Assembly (NCBI RefSeq): GCF_000703085.1
Contig: NZ_JNLL01000001.1
Location: 62,001 to 126,000 of the forward strand
DNA length: 64,000 nt
Direction of reading: 5' to 3'
DNA from: Persephonella sp. KM09-Lau-8
Lineage (GTDB): Bacteria; Aquificota; Aquificia; Aquificales; Hydrogenothermaceae
Notes under the pieces: generated by a model
What the model was told of the DNA's origin: nothing
Databases searched by the model: none
Seen by the model: only the letters and a program-made list of their open reading frames with translations
Shown: piece after piece, positions 1 through 8,211 of the stretch
Layout of the letters: the number at the start of each line of letters is the position of its first letter
Numbering within the stretch: the first letter of the stretch is position 1
Position numbers and translations under genes: made by a program

Positions 1-566
1 TGCCTGCAATTCCTATAGGAATGTATCATTACACAAATCCTATTCTTGCCGTTGAAGGAACAAAAGCAGTAGTTATGCTTACCCACAGAAATGAGATAGC
101 CCTTGATGCCGCTTCTATACTTGCTGTTGCTATAGGAGAGCTTTTACAGGGAAGATTTTATCTTGAGGATGAGTATGGCTATTTTATAGAGCTTTTAAAA
201 ACATTTGTTAAGCAAAAAGAAACCAAATTTTATCTGGACAGGGTAAAAACACTTTTAGATAAAGATGCTTCCTACGATGATGCTATTGATGAGCTGGGTA
301 ATGGTTCATTTGCACTGGAAGCTGTATCACAGGCTTTATTTATTTTTTTGAAAACTCCAGAGAACACCGAAAATGTAATTATTCATGCTGTTAACTCTTA
401 TGGAAATTATGGTGGAGATACAGACTCAATAGGCTTGATAGCAGGGGCTTTTGCAGGAGCTTATAATGGGGAGGAAACAATCCCTGCAATATGGAAGACA
501 AAACTTGTAAAATATAAAGATATAGTTAAACTGGCAGACCGACTTTATAAAGTAGCACAACACTAA
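1..566 (+). CDS. ADP-ribosylglycohydrolase family protein, 3' part
   Basis: This is the C-terminal part of a gene that starts before the window. The frame is open from base 3 (Pro-Ala-Ile-Pro-Ile-Gly precedes the first visible Met at 21), so that Met is internal. The diagnostic motif is GGDTDSIG near the C-terminus followed by [10 protein letters not shown], which in the DraG/ADP-ribosylglycohydrolase family supplies Asp residues that bind the two catalytic magnesium ions. The family removes ADP-ribose from proteins or hydrolyses related ADP-ribosyl compounds; the substrate cannot be told here. hfq follows after 13 bp, so the two may be co-transcribed. The N-terminal half and its metal ligands are not visible. 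Confidence 0.85.
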   Translation, partial: PAIPIGMYHYTNPILAVEGTKAVVMLTHRNEIALDAASILAVAIGELLQGRFYLEDEYGYFIELLKTFVKQKETKFYLDRVKTLLDKDASYDDAIDELGNGSFALEAVSQALFIFLKTPENTENVIIHAVNSYGNYGGDTDSIGLIAGAFAGAYNGEETIPAIWKTKLVKYKDIVKLADRLYKVAQH

Positions 567-579
567 AAGAGGTGAGGAA

Positions 580-834
580 ATGGCCAAGAAAAAGGGAAGA
601 CTGCAGGAGCAGTTTTTAAATGCAATTAGAAAAAATAGAGTCAGAGTAAATATCTATCTGGTAAATGGTGTAAAACTGGAGGGGAAAATCAGATATTTTG
701 ACCCATTTACAATCTTGCTAAAGGAAGGCCCAAGACAGGTTCTTGTGTATAAACATGCCATAACGACTGTAATCCCTAAACAGGAAATAGAATTTACCTA
801 CGAAGAACAGGAAGAGCAGGAAAATAAAGAATAA
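580..834 (+). CDS. hfq: RNA chaperone Hfq
   Basis: An 84-residue Sm-like protein. The Sm1 region reads [19 protein letters not shown] and the Sm2 region ends [11 protein letters not shown], the Hfq signature (YKHAI.T). The hexameric ring binds U-rich and A-rich RNA and promotes sRNA-mRNA pairing. The N-terminus is rich in Lys and Arg, and the short C-terminal tail is acidic (Glu-rich) rather than the long flexible tail of E. coli Hfq. The ATG is preceded by GAGGTGAGGAA. It lies 13 bp after the ADP-ribosylglycohydrolase gene and is followed by the promoter of the cytochrome c peroxidase. Confidence 0.96.
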   Translation: MAKKKGRLQEQFLNAIRKNRVRVNIYLVNGVKLEGKIRYFDPFTILLKEGPRQVLVYKHAITTVIPKQEIEFTYEEQEEQENKE

Positions 835-861
835 TAATTTAATTTCACTTGTTTTAAATTC

Positions 862-890
862 TTGACAGCTTTTTATTTTGCTTTTATACT
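862..890 (+). promoter_or_regulatory. sigma-70-type promoter of the cytochrome c peroxidase gene
   Basis: A perfect -35 TTGACA at 862-867 and a -10 TATACT at 885-890 are separated by exactly 17 bp. The predicted start site (about 897) leaves a roughly 27-nt leader before the ATG at 924, with AAGGAGG as ribosome binding site. Confidence 0.7.
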
Positions 891-894
891 TACT

Positions 895-913
895 AATAAT
901 AATTATCATTAAG
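895..913 (+). promoter_or_regulatory. Fur-box-like operator over the transcription start
   Basis: Read on the minus strand, this 19-bp stretch contains TAATGATAAT followed by TATTAT and matches the classical Fur consensus at 15 of 19 positions (my count). It lies directly downstream of the -10 hexamer and overlaps the predicted transcription start, where a bound repressor would block initiation. The AT-rich background raises the chance of accidental similarity. Confidence 0.45.
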
Positions 914-923
914 GAGGAAGGAA

Positions 924-1961
924 ATGAGAAGCCTAAAATTTGCAATAGCTGCAGTGGGGGCTGTTGCAGTATCTGCCTTTGCATCAGATGCAGACCTGCT
1001 CAAACAGGCTAAGACCTATTTCAAACCATTACCAAAGGAAATCCCAGCACCTAAAGATAATCCTACAACACCTGAAAAAGTTGAATTAGGTAAAAAGCTT
1101 TACTACGACCCAAGATTATCTCTCAGTGGTGTTATAAGCTGTAATACATGTCATAACCTTGCAACTTTTGGTGTGGATGGTGTTCCAACGGCACTTGGAC
1201 ATCAGTTTAAAACAGGGGGAAGAAACTCCCCAACTGTATTAAATGCAGGATTCCATGTTGCTCAATTCTGGGATGGTAGGGCAAAAACCCTTGAAGACCA
1301 GGCAAAAGGTCCAATTCTTGCCCATGTAGAAATGGCAATGCCAAATCCTGATTTTGTAGTTCAAAAAGTTCAATCTATTCCTGGTTATGTTGAAGAGTTC
1401 AAAAAAGTGTTTGGTGATAAAAACCCAATTACTTATGACAATATCGCAAAAGCAATAGCTGCTTTTGAAAGAACACTTGTTACACCATCCAGATTTGATA
1501 AATTCTTACAGGGTGATACAAATGCTTTAACCAAAGAAGAAAAAGAAGGTCTCAAGCTATTCATAGATAAAGGATGTGCAAGCTGTCATAATGGAGTTGC
1601 TGTAGGTGGAACAATGTTTGCTAAATTTGGTGTTGTAAAACCATATCCAACACCAGACCTTGGGAAATACAAAGTCACCAAAAAAGAAGCGGACAAGTAT
1701 GTATTCAAAGTTCCATCTCTGAGAAATATAGAGATGACATATCCATACTTCCATGATGGTTCTGTCTGGGACTTGAAAAAAGCAGTTAAAATCATGGGTG
1801 AAACACAGCTTGGCATAGAGCTTACAAATGATGAACTTGATAAAATTGTTGCATTCCTGAAATCCCTTACAGGAGAAATTCCAAAAGAAGCAAGAACAAT
1901 GCCTGTATTGCCAGCATCCTCAGACTATACACCAAAGCCAATGTTAAAAGTCCATGACTAA
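924..1961 (+). CDS. di-haem cytochrome c peroxidase (MauG/CcpA family)
   Basis: A 345-residue periplasmic di-haem peroxidase that reduces H2O2 to water with electrons from small c-type cytochromes. The signal peptide covers residues 1-20 (ending VSAFA). Two CxxCH haem c sites are visible: CNTCH (73-77) and CASCH (218-222), with later conserved features such as SLRNIEMTYPYFHDG. The length fits bacterial CcpA (about 320-350). It is a single transcription unit: a strong promoter with a Fur-like operator upstream and a GC-rich terminator just after the stop. Iron control would make sense because the enzyme carries two haems and protects against peroxide, but that is inferred from the operator alone. 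Confidence 0.93.
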   Translation: MRSLKFAIAAVGAVAVSAFASDADLLKQAKTYFKPLPKEIPAPKDNPTTPEKVELGKKLYYDPRLSLSGVISCNTCHNLATFGVDGVPTALGHQFKTGGRNSPTVLNAGFHVAQFWDGRAKTLEDQAKGPILAHVEMAMPNPDFVVQKVQSIPGYVEEFKKVFGDKNPITYDNIAKAIAAFERTLVTPSRFDKFLQGDTNALTKEEKEGLKLFIDKGCASCHNGVAVGGTMFAKFGVVKPYPTPDLGKYKVTKKEADKYVFKVPSLRNIEMTYPYFHDGSVWDLKKAVKIMGETQLGIELTNDELDKIVAFLKSLTGEIPKEARTMPVLPASSDYTPKPMLKVHD

Positions 1962-1963
1962 AA

Positions 1964-1988
1964 TAAAAGCCCCGAAAGGGGCTTTTTT
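1964..1988 (+). terminator. Rho-independent terminator after the peroxidase gene
   Basis: A stem AAAGCCCC / GGGGCTTT with a GAAA tetraloop is followed directly by a T tract, starting 3 bp after the stop codon. Confidence 0.85.
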
Positions 1989-2006
1989 AATTTAAAATAA
2001 CTATTT

Positions 2007-2465
2007 ATGAAAATACAGATAGATTCTCTAAAAAAGCTTCGGCAGCTTACAGACAGACTTGCAAATTGCCTTAAAGGAAATGAGATAGTTCTACTGCAGG
2101 GGAATCTGGCTGCAGGAAAAACCACTTTTACCCGTTATCTTGTTTCTTCTATAGACCCTTCTGTAGAAGATGAGGTTAACTCTCCTACATTTTCAATTAT
2201 GAATGAGTATGAAACATCAAAGTTTCCCGTATATCATATTGATTTGTATAGGGTAAAAGATTTTGACTTTACAGATGTTCTTGGAAACGGGGTTGTTATT
2301 GTTGAGTGGGCAGATGAAGAGTTAAAAAATGAGTTAAGCCAGTATACAGACTTACCGGTTATTTTTATCAAGATATCTGTTGAAAATGATGAAATACGGC
2401 TGTTTGATATAGATTTTATAAATGCAAACTATTTAAAAGAGTGTATTTCCATGCTTTATAGTTAA
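2007..2465 (+). CDS. tsaE: tRNA threonylcarbamoyladenosine biosynthesis ATPase TsaE
   Basis: A 152-residue YjeE/TsaE family P-loop ATPase, which works with TsaB and TsaD to make the universal t6A37 modification on ANN-decoding tRNAs. Visible motifs are the Walker A-like GNLAAGKTT (residues 32-40; most homologues have GxLGAGKTT, so one Gly is Ala here), the conserved SPTFSIMNEYE, HIDLYRV, and EWADE near the C-terminus. The ATG follows the upstream terminator by only 18 bp and shows no clear Shine-Dalgarno sequence. The gene stands alone; TsaB and TsaD are not in the window. Confidence 0.92.
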   Translation: MKIQIDSLKKLRQLTDRLANCLKGNEIVLLQGNLAAGKTTFTRYLVSSIDPSVEDEVNSPTFSIMNEYETSKFPVYHIDLYRVKDFDFTDVLGNGVVIVEWADEELKNELSQYTDLPVIFIKISVENDEIRLFDIDFINANYLKECISMLYS

Positions 2466-2875
2466 AACAAACAGAAAAATTATTTTGGGATAAATTAACT
2501 GCCTAATCTTTTTTCTCTAACTGGAAAAAATAATAACCAGGCTAAAGATTTTCCTGCAATAGAAAATTAGGAAATAAAACTCTCGCCAAAAACTGTATGG
2601 TCTGGATAATCCAAGTTATCCCGAAAGATACAGTAAACAAGATGAATAGATTAAGCTTGTAGAAAGGGTAAAACTATGTAAAGCAAAAAGATTATTGTTT
2701 TTAAAGCAAATAGTTCACAAGAAAAAAACTTCTCCCAAATCCTTTAAATTTAAAAATCTTTTTGAAATAGAGAGAAATCTTAGTTCAAGAATAAATAAGG
2801 TTAAAATTTCCCCTGAGCATTAACAGAGAGTTTGATTGAGGTGAAGTGAAATCTCCCCCGTATTTATTTTATAAG
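2466..2875. other. 410-bp gap without an intact gene; possible decayed reading frame
   Basis: No tRNA, known RNA or intact ORF is visible. One plus-strand frame from about 2578 to 2822 reads as a protein-like series (KLYGLDNPSYPERYSKQ, later VKISPEH) broken by a single TAG at 2647-2649, and has no start codon or ribosome binding site. It could be the relic of a lost gene or chance. No terminal inverted repeats were seen. I cannot assign a family. Confidence 0.3.
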
Positions 2876-2894
2876 AAGGGGCTAAAAGCCCCTG
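2876..2894 (-). terminator. terminator of the ffh-rpsP-khpA operon
   Basis: A perfect AGGGGC / GCCCCT stem with a short loop lies 7 bp beyond the khpA stop. On the minus strand it is followed by a moderately T-rich stretch. Confidence 0.65.
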
Positions 2895-2900
2895 TGTATA

Positions 2901-3140
2901 TTATTCTAAAATTTCTAATACTGCTCTTTTGTTTTGTTTTCTTGCAACAGCAGCAAGTAATGTTCTAATAGCTCTTGCTGTTCTTCCCTGTCTTCCGATA
3001 ACTTTTCCAAGGTCTTCAGGAGCTACTTTAAGCTCGATAACAGTTGTTTTTTCTCCTTCAATTTCCTTAACTTCCACTTTATCTGGGTGGTCTACCAGAG
3101 ATTTTGCCACGAACTCTACCAGTTCCTGTAGTTTGCTCAT
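2901..3140 (-). CDS. khpA: KH-domain RNA-binding protein KhpA (YlqC family)
   Basis: A 79-residue protein that is essentially one type II KH domain with the RNA-binding GxxG loop in [18 protein letters not shown] (residues about 45-61). KhpA binds RNA, in several bacteria as a heterodimer with KhpB/Jag, and affects cell division and ribosome-related functions. It is the last gene of ffh-rpsP-khpA; placement directly after rpsP is the usual one. The rimM-trmD-rplS genes that often follow are absent, and a terminator comes next. Confidence 0.92.
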   Translation of the reverse strand: MSKLQELVEFVAKSLVDHPDKVEVKEIEGEKTTVIELKVAPEDLGKVIGRQGRTARAIRTLLAAVARKQNKRAVLEILE

Positions 3141-3174
3141 CGGACTTCCCTCCGTTTAGATTTTCTGTTTCAGA

Positions 3175-3423
3175 TTAAGATTTTGCTGTTTCTTCCAATC
3201 CAAACTGCTTTAATATTTTTAATGCTCTTTCTGTTGGCTGTGCACCTTTTGCAAGCCATTCTTTTGCTTTTTCTACATTGATATTTCCAGTTTTTAATAT
3301 TGGGTCATAAGTTCCAATATAATCAATATACTTAGATTCTCTTGGAGCTCTGCTGTCCATTACAACCATTCTGTAAACTGGGTGTTTCTTTCTTCCAGCT
3401 CTTGAAAGTCTTATCCTTACCAA
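3175..3423 (-). CDS. rpsP: 30S ribosomal protein S16
   Basis: An 82-residue S16 with the hallmark N-terminus MVRIRLSRAGRKKHPVYR and the motif YIDYIGTYDP. It is a primary 16S rRNA-binding protein of the small subunit. It starts 20 bp after the ffh stop with a good ribosome binding site (AGGAGGTAGTG on the minus strand), and khpA follows 34 bp later. The length is normal. Confidence 0.98.
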   Translation of the reverse strand: MVRIRLSRAGRKKHPVYRMVVMDSRAPRESKYIDYIGTYDPILKTGNINVEKAKEWLAKGAQPTERALKILKQFGLEETAKS

Positions 3424-3443
3424 GTTTTCACTACCTCCTGTTT

Positions 3444-4772
3444 TTAAAATGGTAAATTAGGCATATTGAACGGAAGTTTCATTTTACCAGATTTTTTGAA
3501 TTTTTTCATCATTTTCTTCATTTCTTTGTATTGTTTCAGCACTCTGTTTACATCCATTATTGTTGTTCCACTACCTCTTGCTATTCTTCTTTTTCTACTT
3601 CCGTTAATTATGTGGGGATTTGCTCTTTCTTCAGGGGTCATTGAGTTGATTATTGCTTCTATTTTAATAAACTGTTTTTCATCAACCTTAAGGTCTTTTA
3701 TTTTAGAGCCTATTCCTGGAATCATTTTTAATACATTCTCAAGGGGACCTAGGTTTCTAATCATCTGGAGTTGTTCCCTCAGGTCATCAAGGGTAAATTC
3801 AGCATTCATAACCCTTTTTGCCATTTCTTGAGCTTTTTCTTCATCTATTGCAGTCTGCATTTTTTCCATTAATGTTTGAATATCACCAAGTCCCAGTATT
3901 CTCTGGGCTATTCTGTCAGGATGGAAAGGTTCAAAGTCCTCTATTTTTTCACCAACACCGATAAATTTGATAGGAACTCCCAGAACTTTTCTAACAGAAA
4001 GGGCTATACCACCTTTTGCATCACCATCAAGTTTTGTGAGGATTACACCTGTTAATCCCAGTCTTTTATGAAATTCTTCTGCTGTGTTTATAGCATCCTG
4101 ACCCTGCATTGCGTCTGCTACGTATAAAATCTCTGCAGGGTGGACTTTTTCTTTTATTTTTACAAGTTCATCCATTAATTCTTCATCAATATGAAGACGA
4201 CCGGCTGTATCAAGGATTATATGGGATAAACCTGCGTCTTTGGCTTTTTGGATTACCTTTTCTGTAAGTTTTACAGCGTCTTTCTCCTCCTCATCTATAA
4301 AACAAGGCACGCCAATAGTTTCTGCAAGTGTGCATAGCTGTCTTCCAGCTGCCGGTCTTCTAACGTCGGTTGATACTACCCCAACTGCATATCCCTTTGA
4401 TTTAAGCCATCTTGCCAGCTTACCTGCTGTTGTTGTTTTACCTGTTCCCTGAAGACCAACAAGCATTATAACTGTGGGGGGTTTTTCTGATTTATTGAGA
4501 GGTGCTTCTTCACCTAAGATATTCAGCAGTTCATCGTATATAAGTTTTATTACTGTCTCACCGGCATTAAGACCTTTTATTACTTCCTGACCTACTAACT
4601 TTTGCTTAACATCATTTAAAAACTGTTTTACAACGTCTATGTTTACATCAGCTTCTAATAAAGCTCTCCTTATATCCTTAAGAGCCTCATCTATTGTTTT
4701 TTCATCAAGCTTTTTTACCCTTTTTAATTTTTCAACAACATTGCTGAATTTTTCTGTTAGAAGCTCAAACAA
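3444..4772 (-). CDS. ffh: signal recognition particle protein Ffh
   Basis: A 442-residue SRP54 GTPase that binds 4.5S RNA and signal sequences on nascent chains and docks with FtsY (encoded at 57867-58781). The order is N domain (1-90), G domain with Walker A GLQGTGKTTT (106-115), DTAGRLHIDEEL, TKLDGDAKGG, then the Met-rich M domain (about 300-430) with SGKMKLPFNMPNLPF at the end. First gene of ffh-rpsP-khpA. The 4.5S RNA gene is not visible in the window. Confidence 0.98.
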   Translation of the reverse strand: MFELLTEKFSNVVEKLKRVKKLDEKTIDEALKDIRRALLEADVNIDVVKQFLNDVKQKLVGQEVIKGLNAGETVIKLIYDELLNILGEEAPLNKSEKPPTVIMLVGLQGTGKTTTAGKLARWLKSKGYAVGVVSTDVRRPAAGRQLCTLAETIGVPCFIDEEEKDAVKLTEKVIQKAKDAGLSHIILDTAGRLHIDEELMDELVKIKEKVHPAEILYVADAMQGQDAINTAEEFHKRLGLTGVILTKLDGDAKGGIALSVRKVLGVPIKFIGVGEKIEDFEPFHPDRIAQRILGLGDIQTLMEKMQTAIDEEKAQEMAKRVMNAEFTLDDLREQLQMIRNLGPLENVLKMIPGIGSKIKDLKVDEKQFIKIEAIINSMTPEERANPHIINGSRKRRIARGSGTTIMDVNRVLKQYKEMKKMMKKFKKSGKMKLPFNMPNLPF

Positions 4773-4886
4773 CTTTCACACCCCTTTTTAGATTTAATGA
4801 TTTAAAATAAATATTATCACATAACTATGGTTTAATTGATTAAATATTGTTAAGAATTAAGATTTTTCAAGTTTTGAGGTGGATTA

Positions 4887-6161
4887 ATGGCTCGCAGAAT
4901 TTTTCTGTTTTTTCTTCTATTAATACTTCCTGTTTTTGGGGAGGAAAAGGTGATTAAAAATATTTTGCCAAATGGTGTAACTATTTTATTTAAACAGACA
5001 GAGGGAGAAGGGATTATTGCTGGAACCATTTTTATTAAAGGGGGTTCAGTAGAAGACCCAGAAGGAAAAAAAGGGCTAACCAATCTAACGCTGGCACTTC
5101 TCCTGAAAGGTAGTAAAAATTTTTCTGCATTCCAGATAAACAAAGTTTTTGAGGATAGTGGAGGATATATATCAACTTCTGTTGGAGAGGAATACTCAAC
5201 AATAGAGTTTGCTTTACGGGTAAAGGATTTTCAAAAGGGAATGGAAGTAATAAAGGATATGATTTATAACCCTCTATTTCCTGAAGATAAACTTCAGATG
5301 GAAAAAAGGAATGTTATTGCCCAGATAAGAGCCAAAAAGGAAGAAGGATTTTCTTATGCCTTTGATGCACTCAGAAAAGAAATGTATAAGGGCACCCCTT
5401 ACCAGTATTCCCCTATGGGAACTGAGGAAAATGTTTCAAAAATAACTATTAAAGATATCCAGAAAAGATGGAAACAGCTGCTAAATGGTAAAAGATTTGT
5501 TGTTTCTATAGTGGGAGATATCTCTTATTCAGAAGCAGAAAAATATCTGAAAGACCTTTTAACTGATTTGCCTGTTAAAGAGTATAAATTCCCCCATTAT
5601 GATTACAGACTAAAAGGAAAAAAATGTAAAACATTAAAAAGAGAAGGTGCACAATCAACAATTTTGTTTGCCTATGAAGCCCCAACAGCCTTAGATAAAG
5701 AATATTTTGCGATGAAAGTTCTAAACGGAATTTTAGGTGATGGATTTACATCAAGGCTGTTTCAGGAGCTTAGGGAGAAAAGAGGTCTTGCCTATGCAGT
5801 AGGTTCATTTTTCCCGACAAGAAAAAATATGGGAAGGTTAATTGCTTATATTGGAACTGCACCGCAAAAAACAGAAGAGTCTGTTAAAGGAATAGAAGAG
5901 GTTGTTGAAAGTATAAAAAATGGAATTACAGATGAAGAGATTAAAACAGCAAAAGAAAAAATAATAGGTCATTTTCTTATGGAGCATCAGACAAGAGCAA
6001 AACAGTCGTGGTATATAGGCTGGTTTGAAATTCTTGGATTAGGTTATCAGATGGATAAAGAATACCCAGAGAAGATAAATAAAGTTACTAAAAAACAGAT
6101 ACTTGAAACATGGAAAAAATATATCCCAACAGGATATAGATGTGTAATCGTAAAACCTTAG
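4887..6161 (+). CDS. M16 family peptidase-like protein without the zinc motif (R/Y-type subunit)
   Basis: A 424-residue exported protein (signal peptide 1-18, ending PVFG) with the two-domain M16/insulinase fold. Where catalytic M16 proteins have HxxEH it reads N-L-T-L-A (Asn66, Leu69, Ala70, inside GLTNLTLALLLKG), so it cannot bind the catalytic zinc. It keeps the C-terminal substrate-binding region REKRGLAYAVGS. This is the pattern of the non-catalytic subunit of two-chain bacterial M16B proteases. No HxxEH-bearing partner lies in the window. speE follows after 13 bp, so it could share a transcript with the polyamine genes, without an obvious functional tie. Confidence 0.85.
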   Translation: MARRIFLFFLLLILPVFGEEKVIKNILPNGVTILFKQTEGEGIIAGTIFIKGGSVEDPEGKKGLTNLTLALLLKGSKNFSAFQINKVFEDSGGYISTSVGEEYSTIEFALRVKDFQKGMEVIKDMIYNPLFPEDKLQMEKRNVIAQIRAKKEEGFSYAFDALRKEMYKGTPYQYSPMGTEENVSKITIKDIQKRWKQLLNGKRFVVSIVGDISYSEAEKYLKDLLTDLPVKEYKFPHYDYRLKGKKCKTLKREGAQSTILFAYEAPTALDKEYFAMKVLNGILGDGFTSRLFQELREKRGLAYAVGSFFPTRKNMGRLIAYIGTAPQKTEESVKGIEEVVESIKNGITDEEIKTAKEKIIGHFLMEHQTRAKQSWYIGWFEILGLGYQMDKEYPEKINKVTKKQILETWKKYIPTGYRCVIVKP

Positions 6162-6174
6162 GAGGTTTGGAATA

Positions 6175-7008
6175 TTGATATGGTTCACTGAATACTGGAC
6201 AGACGGCGTAGGCCTCACAATTAAGGCAGATGAGGTTAAAAAGATTAAATCAAAATATCAGGAAATAGTTGTTTTAGACACACCACAGTTTGGGAAAGTG
6301 CTTATACTTGATGGGCTTGTTCAGACCACAGAGAAAGATGAGTTTATTTATCATGAGATGCTGGCACATCCTGCTATGGTTATGCATCCAGAACCTAAAA
6401 GGGTGCTTGTTATAGGCGGTGGTGATGGAGGAACAGTTAGAGAAGTTTTAAAACACCCATCTGTTGAAGAGGTTCATCTATGTGAGATAGATGAAGAAGT
6501 AATCATTGTTTCTGAAAAATACTTCCCTACCATATCAGAAAAACTAAAAGATCCTAAAGTAAAAATATTTATAGAAGATGGAAATACTTTCTTAGAAGAA
6601 AGAAAAAACTATTACGATGTAATCATAATGGACTCCTCTGACCCTGTTGGAGCTTCTGAGGTGCTTTTCAGTGAGGAGTTTTATAAAAAAGTAAAATCGT
6701 CTCTCAGAGACAAAGGGATTATGGTTGCCCAGACGGAGTCCCCTATATTACAGGAAAATTATTTTAAAAATGCAGTATCCCAGATAAGGAAAGTATTTAG
6801 AAATACAGGTGTTTATCTGGCTTATGTCCCAACATATCCATCAGGGATGTGGAGTTTTACTATAGCTTCAGATTTTATAGATATAACCGATACCACCAGA
6901 AATACAGAAAGGGTTAAGCAATTGAAAACTAAATACTTTTGTGATAGCATATATGCTTGTCTTTTTGCACTGCCGCAATTTATTCAGGATATGATAAAAA
7001 AATCTTAA
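6175..7008 (+). CDS. speE: spermidine synthase-type aminopropyltransferase
   Basis: A 277-residue enzyme that transfers the aminopropyl group of decarboxylated SAM to a polyamine, releasing methylthioadenosine. It has the dcSAM-binding GGGDGG (81-86) and the catalytic segment DSSDPVGAS (153-161). Thermophile homologues often use agmatine rather than putrescine; the sequence does not settle which. Translation starts at TTG (6175), fixed by TAGGAGG 9 bp upstream and by the typical WFTEYW N-terminus. bpsA follows after 12 bp with its own AGGAGG site, so the two form a polyamine operon. Confidence 0.93.
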   Translation: MIWFTEYWTDGVGLTIKADEVKKIKSKYQEIVVLDTPQFGKVLILDGLVQTTEKDEFIYHEMLAHPAMVMHPEPKRVLVIGGGDGGTVREVLKHPSVEEVHLCEIDEEVIIVSEKYFPTISEKLKDPKVKIFIEDGNTFLEERKNYYDVIIMDSSDPVGASEVLFSEEFYKKVKSSLRDKGIMVAQTESPILQENYFKNAVSQIRKVFRNTGVYLAYVPTYPSGMWSFTIASDFIDITDTTRNTERVKQLKTKYFCDSIYACLFALPQFIQDMIKKS

Positions 7009-7020
7009 GGAGGTAAACAA

Positions 7021-8097
7021 TTGGCAGAAATTTTGAAAAAAATTGCTGACAGAGCTACTGAAAAAACAAATATTAAGCTTATTCCAAGGAACGTTGAGAG
7101 GGTTCTTGCTGCACTGCAGGTAACATCAGACTTCTGGAAAGTTGTTGACTATTCAGACCTTCCAGTTCCAGCAGCCTCAGAAATAGTAAAAGGTCTTATT
7201 GAAGAAGGCTTTGTTAAAGTTGAAAATGATGAGCTTTATATTACAGAAAAAGGATTTAATCTTATAAAAGAGTTAAACATTCCACCTTATGTTGATTACA
7301 CATGTCAGGCATGTGAAGGAAGAGGAATTCCTTTTTATGCTAACAAAGACTGGTATAGAACATTTGTTGAACTGGCAAAAGACAGACCAAAAGCTATTCA
7401 GGAGTATGACCAGGGTTCTGTTACCCCTGAAACAACAATCTCAAGAATTCTTTTCCTTGATTCAAGGGAAGACCTTAGAAACAGAGATATTCTTGTAATG
7501 GGAGCAGAGGACGACCTTACAGGTCTTGCAGTTGCTTTAACAGGTCTTGCAAGAAGAGTTCTTATACTTGATATTGATGAAAGGGCGATTGATTTTGATA
7601 ACAGAATATTCAAAGAGCTTGGAATAGATAATGCTGAAGCAATTAGATTTGACCTGAGAAATCCATTCCCAGAAGAGTGGATAGGTGCCTTTGATGTATT
7701 TATAACAGACCCACCAGAAACAGTTAAAGCATTTAAAGCATTTATTGCAAGGGGAATTGCTGCACTTAAAGGGGAAGGTTCAGCAGGATACTTTGGATTA
7801 ACCCTGAGAGATTCTTCTCTAAACAGATGGCAGCAGTTCCAGAAGGCTTTATTAAATGACTATGGAATGGTTATCACAGATATTGTTCAGGACTTTAATG
7901 CATATATGAACTGGGAATACCACGAAGAAACAAGAGCACAGAAGGTGGCACCTGTAAACAAAGGACCATCTGATATATGGTATCGTTCTGCATGGTACAG
8001 AATTGAAGCCATGCCAGGTTTCAGAGGCGAAAACGAACAGATTAAAGATGAAGTATTCAGAGAGCTTTACTTAGACGAAGAAGGCTCAACAACATAA
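7021..8097 (+). CDS. bpsA: N4-bis(aminopropyl)spermidine synthase (branched-chain polyamine synthase)
   Basis: A 358-residue BpsA family protein (former DUF43). An N-terminal winged-helix region (about 20-90) is followed by a CQAC pair (95-98), a Rossmann methyltransferase-like domain with GAEDDLTGLA (161-170), and the catalytic DPPE (230-233). BpsA adds two aminopropyl groups to the central nitrogen of spermidine, giving quaternary branched polyamines that stabilise nucleic acids in (hyper)thermophiles. It starts at TTG (7021) after AAGGAGGTAAACAA. With speE directly upstream, the operon covers linear then branched polyamine synthesis. A terminator follows. Confidence 0.92.
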   Translation: MAEILKKIADRATEKTNIKLIPRNVERVLAALQVTSDFWKVVDYSDLPVPAASEIVKGLIEEGFVKVENDELYITEKGFNLIKELNIPPYVDYTCQACEGRGIPFYANKDWYRTFVELAKDRPKAIQEYDQGSVTPETTISRILFLDSREDLRNRDILVMGAEDDLTGLAVALTGLARRVLILDIDERAIDFDNRIFKELGIDNAEAIRFDLRNPFPEEWIGAFDVFITDPPETVKAFKAFIARGIAALKGEGSAGYFGLTLRDSSLNRWQQFQKALLNDYGMVITDIVQDFNAYMNWEYHEETRAQKVAPVNKGPSDIWYRSAWYRIEAMPGFRGENEQIKDEVFRELYLDEEGSTT

Positions 8098-8099
8098 AT

Positions 8100-8127
8100 C
8101 AAAAGGGGCTTCAAAGCCCCTTTTTTC
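8100..8127 (+). terminator. Rho-independent terminator after bpsA
   Basis: AAAAGGGGCT and AGCCCCTTTT pair around a short loop, followed by a T run, 3 bp after the bpsA stop. Confidence 0.88.
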
Positions 8128-8211
8128 ATTTTCTATCATAAAAATCATATTTTCCTTTCAGTATTCAAATATAATATTCTCTGAGTATTATCCCTGTAAG
8201 GAGAAAAAATC

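Noticed and set aside
2466..2900. Insertion sequence or TnpB remnant in the gap after tsaE
   Set aside because: No terminal repeats, target duplication or recognisable transposase motif; only a weak decayed frame is reported.
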